A stretch of 64,000 nucleotides of DNA from Nigrospora sphaerica (lineage: Eukaryota > Ascomycota > Sordariomycetes > Amphisphaeriales > Apiosporaceae): positions 6,510,001-6,574,000 of the forward strand of contig JAGVVL010000001.1 in the NCBI GenBank assembly GCA_018287875.1. The letters are read 5' to 3'. Of this stretch, positions 58,388 to 64,000 are shown one piece after another. How positions within the stretch are numbered: position 1 is the first letter of the stretch; every line of letters starts with the position of its first letter. The notes below the pieces were generated by a model. That model saw only the letters and a list, made by a program, of their open reading frames with translations. It was not told the DNA's origin and did not search any database. Both the position numbers and the translations under genes were made by a program.

Positions 58388-61300
58388 CTACGCTGGACTG
58401 CTCGCCCCCGGGCTGCTCCCTTCGCTGCCCGATGGCCCATCCGAGCCCGACCAGCGTCGAGGGCCGCCATTCAACCGCACTGAGGGAACCTCCAGCCGCG
58501 TCATGATATCGACGTCGTCGCTCTCCTGGCGCACCCGCAGATTCACCAGTTCCATGGCCTCGCGCAGCGTCTCGCCGCTCTCATCCATGGCTGCGAGGAA
58601 CCGTGCCAGCTCCTTGCAGAGCTCCCAGTCCTCCTCCCGGATTGCACGAGAAAAGAGCCGCACCGATTGTTCTGATGCCGCCGCCAGTTCTTCAAACGTG
58701 TGCAGGATGAGCAGGTAGCCGCCCGCCGTCTTAAGGGATCCACGCTGGAGCGACTCCTCGAACAGCTCCTGCGGCGGCGGAAGATATGCAAACAGCGTCC
58801 GCCAAGAACGGACTTCGGTCTTGCGCGTGCACTGCACCACGATTTCGTGGTACTGCTTGAACGAGGATAGTAAGGACAGTACCCGGGGAAGAATAGCCGC
58901 CTCGGGCGCCGGCGCCGAGTCCACTTCCTCGTCGAGCACATGGTGAAGGAGAATTTCGAGGGCGTGAGCAAAGTACTCGAGCTCCTGGTAGTTCCGTGCA
59001 AGTTTCAATGCCGCGAGCGCCTTGTTCGCCGTGAGATGAAAGCGCAAGATCTCGGGGAGGAAGAGGTGCGTCTGGAACGGTTAGCTGCGGACTTGACTGT
59101 GTCTGTACGTGCATGTACGCACGCACGTGCGTCTTGGAGGGGAAAAGGGGGGGGGGGGGGGGGGGGCAACAACTGCACTCACCCGGATGGAGAAACGAAA
59201 ATAGGAGAAACTGACGTCTCTCCGTTGTACCAATTCAGGCTCCACACCAAGCACAATGCCTTTGCCCAGCAGTATCGAGAGTGGATAGAAGTCAACGGGC
59301 AAGAGTACCGTGGGCGGCATGTCACACGTGGCATCCGTAGCTGCTCGCAAGACTTCCTGGACGTCGGGCCAAGCCTTGAGCTCGTTCCCCTCGAACACCC
59401 ACAGGGCACTTCGGAGGCCGCTTTCCTCGGCGTCGGCCGCAAATTGTGCGCGCGAGTGCGCCGGAAGATGAACGGCAGACTGGTCCCTCATGCTGATGTA
59501 GTACTCCACGCTCTGGGATATCACGCGCATGTCATATTTGAGGTGGCCCTCTGTGTTCAGCGACGGCTGAAGAAGCACCAGTTTACCGTCGACGAGGAAC
59601 AACACCGACGCCACCGCGACGTCCTGCGACGGATCGCCGTCCACCAACTGGCTTTCCGGCAGGATCCAGCTAAGGCCCCTGACGCGTGCTGGCGAGCGAA
59701 CAATGCCGTGGAAGGCAATCTGTCCGACCTGGATGGGCCGGATGGAGCCCCCGACGGGGGCAAAAACGAAGTGGTATAGTAGGTTGTCGTACGTGTAGAC
59801 GAGCAAAGAGTCGTCCCCGGACGGCGTGATCAACACAATGGGGGCGGGCATCTGCTGCTTGAACATGATTGTTGAGCTTTCGAGTGCTGTTTCCCTCGAA
59901 TACAACCTTAGCTCGTATGACCGGCTATTGGCTTCCACGGCGGCCACGAGTATGTGCTGGTACCAGCACATGCCGCCTCGTACTTGGAACTCATTTTCGG
60001 CCGCTTCGTTGGGGAACGTTTTCCATCTCCCACTGTTGATACTGTAGTGCGCGAGACCACGCCGACCAGCTACAGCGACGTAACGCCCATCAGCCGAGAC
60101 AACGGTGCATTTAATGGGCCACTGGTTCAGCAGATAATTCGAGGGGATCCTGGCCGTATGCCACAGGAAGGGTTCGGCCGAAATACTGGTCAGGTCGGGG
60201 AGATCGTAGCCCCTGTAAACCATGACGCTGGAAGATGTCTGCAAGACCGTCCGGAAGAGGTTCGGTGGGTTGTAGCAACCGGCGACCGCACTTCGGGCCA
60301 TCTCTAGCAGCCAAATACCATCGCTACGGCGGCTTGTGAGCAGCATCTCACATGCACCTCCGATCCAGGAAGCATCGCTCACGCCTGCCAGCCAGTCCTC
60401 CTTGTTGGCTGCAGAAATTGTTGAGTTGGCCCCGAAACTTTGGCTCGCAGGCTTGCCAAACACACTCCAGGTCGCCCAGCCATTTTCGTAGCCGGCGAAC
60501 AGACAGTATCCGTCAGGGGAGTAGCTCAGTGTCGTCAAAGGGCCTGACGATCTTATGGAGTCCGGATGCGGGTGAATGTGAGAGGGTGGAACGTTGCCCG
60601 TGTAATCCTTGACTGAGTAGACGTGGATGCTTCCATCAGCGCAGCCCACGGCAATCAGGGAGAACCTCGCATTGATAACCGCCTTGACGGCGTGAGCCGC
60701 CTTGTCTTGCGGCGAGTGGAAGCAATGGCCTTTGAATAATTTCTTGGGATCTGGATCGCCTTGGTCTTGCGGCTGGCCGGCCTGCGCCCCAAGGTTGCGC
60801 TGTACGGCATAGACCTTGCCATCGCTCGTGATCCATGTGGACAGGTTCATAGGGCGGTCGTAGGTCATCTCTTTGACCGAGACCTTCTTCTCCAGCCAGC
60901 CCATGCGGCTCAATATTTCGGTACTGGTCTGGCTCCCAGTGCTGTCGGGTGTCCAGCGTATGCACTGGACGGCCGCGGGCTTCTTCGTAGCAACCACCAA
61001 CTCGTCGTCGAGGGCCAAGGCGCTCTCGATGCCTGCATCCACTTTGATGACCCTCCGAAAACGCACACTGACATCGCGAACCCCGACGCCCTCGCCGGGG
61101 CCCAGCAAGATCTGGTCGGGGGCCGAGTTCCCGGGGCCGCCAAAATGGCTCTGCCTCCGCCTCTGTATGTTGCTGTGGTCGGCAAAGTGTGGTTTATAGA
61201 CACGCGATTCGGGATCGGTGGCCAGAGAGTATGTAATCAGGTAACCCGCGCTCGTCTGCACGACGAAGATGGCCGAGTCGGGACGCAGGAGCAGACCCAC

Positions 61301-61852
61301 GTTGACACCGTACGATTTCAGGGAGGCGGCTGAGCGCGCCACCACGGCCAAGATTACGGTCGGCTGGGCGTCGTCAGAACATCAGCTTAGTAGGCCACAG
61401 GCGCGAGCGAGCAGAGATACCTTTGTTTGCCAGATGGTCATGGTGGTCTCGGTGATGACGGCGAACAGGTGGCCCGTCCGCGACAGCCGTAAGGCCACGA
61501 TGGGCTCGCCCGACGGGAAGGGCACGGCACTGCCGTCCGAGTTGAGGCCGGAGGAATCATTCTGGAAGTAATGGTCGACCGAGTTGACGGCGGGCGTCTT
61601 GGGAGTGTAGGGAGGCGGGCTGAGGGGGGTCGTAGCAGCAGGCGCGTCAGAGGCCGGGTCACTTTGGCTGCTACCGCCGGCGGCGCCGTCGGGTCTGGAG
61701 AGAGCAGTGTCGACGCTCAGCAAAGAGCCCGTGTCGGCGGTGGCGGTGCTCGAGTCGATGCCATCTTCAGAGAGCACGGCGGTGGGACGTGGAGGGGCCT
61801 GGCTGCTGGTGGTTGTCGCATAGATCCGAGGCGTTCCGATGGGCCAGTACAT
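58388..61852 (-). CDS. ric1: RIC1, subunit of the Ypt6/Rab6 exchange factor
   Basis: With Rgp1, forms the guanine-nucleotide exchange factor for the Golgi Rab Ypt6. Exons 61852-61421, 61363-59183, 59071-58388, both introns phase 0; 1098 residues, as expected for fungal Ric1. Residues 1-144 begin with MYWPIGTPRIYA, typical of the family, followed by a Ser/Thr/Pro-rich insert and the first propeller strands (IVALRLSRTGHLFAVIT). Exon 2 encodes the WD40-like propeller (FSLIAVGCADGSIHVYSV, LTTLSYSPDGYCLFAGYENG). Exon 3 is the helical RIC1 domain (LALKLARNYQELEYFAHALE-like helices, ILHTFEELAAAS, EDWELCKELARFLAAMDESG). The tail is Gly/Ser-rich. Intron 2 contains a run of about 20 C in the transcript sense. 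Functionally it belongs to the same Golgi trafficking system as Sec20 but is not linked to it. Confidence 0.93.
59146..59166. repeat. homopolymeric G tract (C tract in the RIC1 transcript)
   Basis: About 20 consecutive G on the plus strand inside RIC1 intron 2 (59182-59072). In the transcript it is a cytosine run near the 5' splice site side. Homopolymer length may vary or be mis-called. Confidence 0.85.
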
Positions 61853-63379
61853 GGCTGCCTAGAGCCGGTTCAAGCGAGGCCGCATCCGCGCTGCCGCATG
61901 CCAGTCGAGGAGGTACAATGATGCAGGCTTGCTGGGCGGGCGCGTGGGAGGGTCGAGCCGGTCAGCGCAAAGGGATTAAGGGATTCAATTGCAGGAACCA
62001 TCAACCGCGGTTGTTTGCAGTCTCATGGTCCACGGGGGTCCAGGACAGAAGCAGCACTACCAGTTAGATCCCCCGGTGGTGGAGGCGGTGGACAAAGAAC
62101 CATGGAGGGGAGTCAATCCGTCCCGTCGGATCTGGGACGGGCTGGACCGGGACCTGACTGAACCAGGGCCAGGAAGCTTGGGACACCACGTATCCCATGA
62201 GAACGGCATCAGCTACAACTATGTACGTACATGCGGTACCTACTCAACGACCTCTACAATACTTACATGATCTGTACGAAGATATATGTAGATAGAGACC
62301 GGGATGGGGTGAATAATACATATAATATAATTAAAATCTACCAATACCTCCCATTTCCCATTACAATAGAATAGAGGCCGGTCGACAAGGCCTCTACTTA
62401 CCTTCACTAGAGGCGCATACATACTTATGTAGTACACCTCATGTAATGCTGGAGTGAACAAGAGGTACGTGGGTCGCATGTAAGGTAGGCGCATCAGGGT
62501 CGGCCAGGTGCCTGACGCAAGCCGCATGTGCGAAGTACCTAGGCCGATCGATACCAATTGCCCCTCAACTAGTGCATTTAAAAAAGGAACCAATCCTGCC
62601 CTCGGGGGGCCGTCCGGGGGAATACGACGATGGCAACATCCGTCATGGAGATAGAAACGTTGCAAACCCACGGCTTGCAGTCAAACCGGACGTCGTATTC
62701 ACCTCTTGCAAAAATTTGACGCCAGGAACCGGGCAATTGGGCGCCGCAACCGCGTAAGCTGGAGCGTTAGTTACCTCCAGAAGAGGTAGGTAGGATGTAG
62801 TTACCCAACCTTTGAGGTCCCCTGCCGAATTCAATGGTGGAGAGAGCAATACTTACATACCTCTTATGTGCCTAGCCACCTCTCACTCACTCAGTGTGTT
62901 CTAGATTCAGGTAGATAGATCTGTCACTCAATGTTTGGCTTCCAGGTACCTACCTGGGAATGTACCTACTAGGTATGAGGCCGTGCCACGAGGAATGCCA
63001 TTCATTTTCTGCTTCCATTCAATGGAGGAAGGTCGTAGGTACGTCCATATAGCAGTCGAAACTGCGATGCCCCACTAGGTAGTAATTCTTTGGCGCTGAA
63101 AGCACAACTGCTGCTCTCTGGTTGCAGCACCCAATCCCGCTCTCGATTGCATATACCTGTACTAAAGTTACGGCTACTGCTACTTGCTTCGATATCGTCC
63201 GATTTCCGACCACACGGATAGGAAGCGGAATTCATCGAGCACCGAGCACTGTCGAGAGGGGTACTGATTCATTGGACACCACGCGCTCGCTCGCGCACCC
63301 GAGACACACCCGCCGCGCGCTCACTCGCGTGTGCATACAGTCCGTCAATCCTACACGCGAGCACGCCTGCAGCCGCAAC
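61853..63379. promoter_or_regulatory. divergent promoter region RIC1/THO3
   Basis: 1.5 kb between divergent genes. AT-rich around 62230-62350 (TATATA-rich) and with several TACCTA/TAGGTA palindromic words (for example TACCTACTAGGTA at 62963-62975). No coding sequence recognised. The last 100 bp are the likely THO3 leader. Confidence 0.5.
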
Positions 63380-64000
63380 ATGTCGCGAATCCTTCCCAAA
63401 GTGTCTGTGCCGCCGGAGAAGTTCAAAGCGGTTTTCCCCAACCTCAAGCCCACCGCGTATAACGACACCAACGCAAGCCGGGGGGTGGCCAAGTGAGTCC
63501 GACACCCTTGCAGCCGAGCGCATCGCCGAGACTGACCGTTTGCCCAGCTTACGTTCGATAGCATGGAATCCGCTCGGCACTTGGGTGGCCACGGGATGCG
63601 CCGACAAGACTCTGCGTGTCTGTATGTGTGCCCACACCCTGTGCTGGACCCCCCGTGTTCCGAGGCTGACTTGTTGTTTTCCTGCCAGGGAATGTGGACA
63701 AGCCTAACGTTCGTCAGTCGACGGAGCTCAAAGGCCACACGGCCGCTGTGGAAAAGGTGGCCTTCAATCCCGTCAAGGAGCTCGAGCTTTGCAGTGTTGG
63801 CAGCGATGGCACCGTCAAGTTCTGGGACGTCAAGACCAAGGCTCTCATCAACGAGGTCAAGGGCCTGGGCGAGGCCTTCACCCTAGCCTGGTCGCCGGAC
63901 GGAGAGTACCTGATTGTTGGAAATAAGGTACGGCCTCCCGACAACCGCAAGACCTTCTTGCCCCAGCAGCATTGACACATGGGCCAGGCCGACACATTAT
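63380..64000 (+). CDS. tex1: THO complex subunit Tex1/THO3, 5' part (cut by window end)
   Basis: WD40-repeat component of the THO/TREX complex in mRNA packaging and export. Exons in the window: 63380-63492, 63548-63621, 63689-63927 and the first 13 nt of a fourth from 63988; introns 55, 67 and 60 nt with phases 2, 1 and 0. The N-terminus MSRILPKVSVPPEKFKA is short. WD repeats start at LRSIAWNPLGTWVATGCADK|TLRVW, then LKGHTAAVEKVAFNP...LCSVGSDGTVKFWD and EAFTLAWSPDGEYLIVGNK. The order and the GHTAAVEKVAFNP phrase match THO3 better than other WD40 proteins. The rest of the gene lies beyond the window. Confidence 0.85.

Overview
The window is nuclear DNA of a filamentous ascomycete, most likely a Sordariomycete. 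Genes carry short introns (about 48-110 nt) with GTRNGT donors, CTAAC/CTGAC-type branch sites and YAG acceptors. Third codon positions are GC-rich, which creates many long antisense shadow ORFs. The proteins recognised (Cch1, B-type cyclin, Ste11/FMF-1-like HMG factor, UstYa/DUF3328, multi-CBM18 chitin deacetylase) are those of Pezizomycotina. I could not narrow it to a genus. All splice models were built by hand from reading frame, splice sites and family alignment from memory.

Layout. 0.6-9.6 kb: tRNA-dihydrouridine synthase 2 (-), inorganic pyrophosphatase (+), mitoribosomal protein mL53 (-), Golgi-ER SNARE Sec20 (+) and a fertility-type HMG-box regulator (-). 9.6-17.7 kb: a gene-poor stretch and then the most interesting locus, a divergent pair made of an eight-exon UstYa-like oxidative cyclase (-, 14274-15743) and a small secreted precursor (+, 16788-17213). 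The precursor carries three near-identical 15-residue repeats ending in Lys-Arg plus a shortened fourth copy, which is the layout of an ustiloxin/phomopsin/asperipin-type (dikaritin) fungal RiPP system. 17.7-20.3 kb: an RSF1-like DDT-WHIM-PHD chromatin protein (-). 23.5-30.0 kb: the 2121-residue Cch1 calcium channel (+).

30-40 kb is mostly intergenic, with an 89-residue conserved-looking small protein and a low-complexity hypothetical protein. 40.1-41.8 kb: B-type cyclin (-) with a 9-nt first coding exon. 44.2-45.5 kb: mitoribosomal uL2m (+). 47.1-48.9 kb: secreted chitin deacetylase with three CBM18 modules (-). 54.0-55.4 kb: PAP2-type lipid phosphatase (+). 56.3-57.2 kb: CK2 regulatory subunit (-). 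58.4-61.9 kb: RIC1 of the Ypt6 exchange factor (-). 63.4 kb to the end: 5' part of the THO-complex WD40 subunit Tex1/THO3 (+), cut by the window edge.

Most genes are unrelated housekeeping genes. The exception is the UstYa-like enzyme and the repeat precursor, which share a 1-kb divergent promoter region and very probably act in one pathway: secretory-route entry, Kex2 cleavage at KR, then Tyr-centred oxidative cyclisation. No tyrosinase, P450, methyltransferase, peptidase or transporter gene was found beside them, so the cluster looks minimal. I found no tRNA, rRNA, CRISPR or intact transposon.
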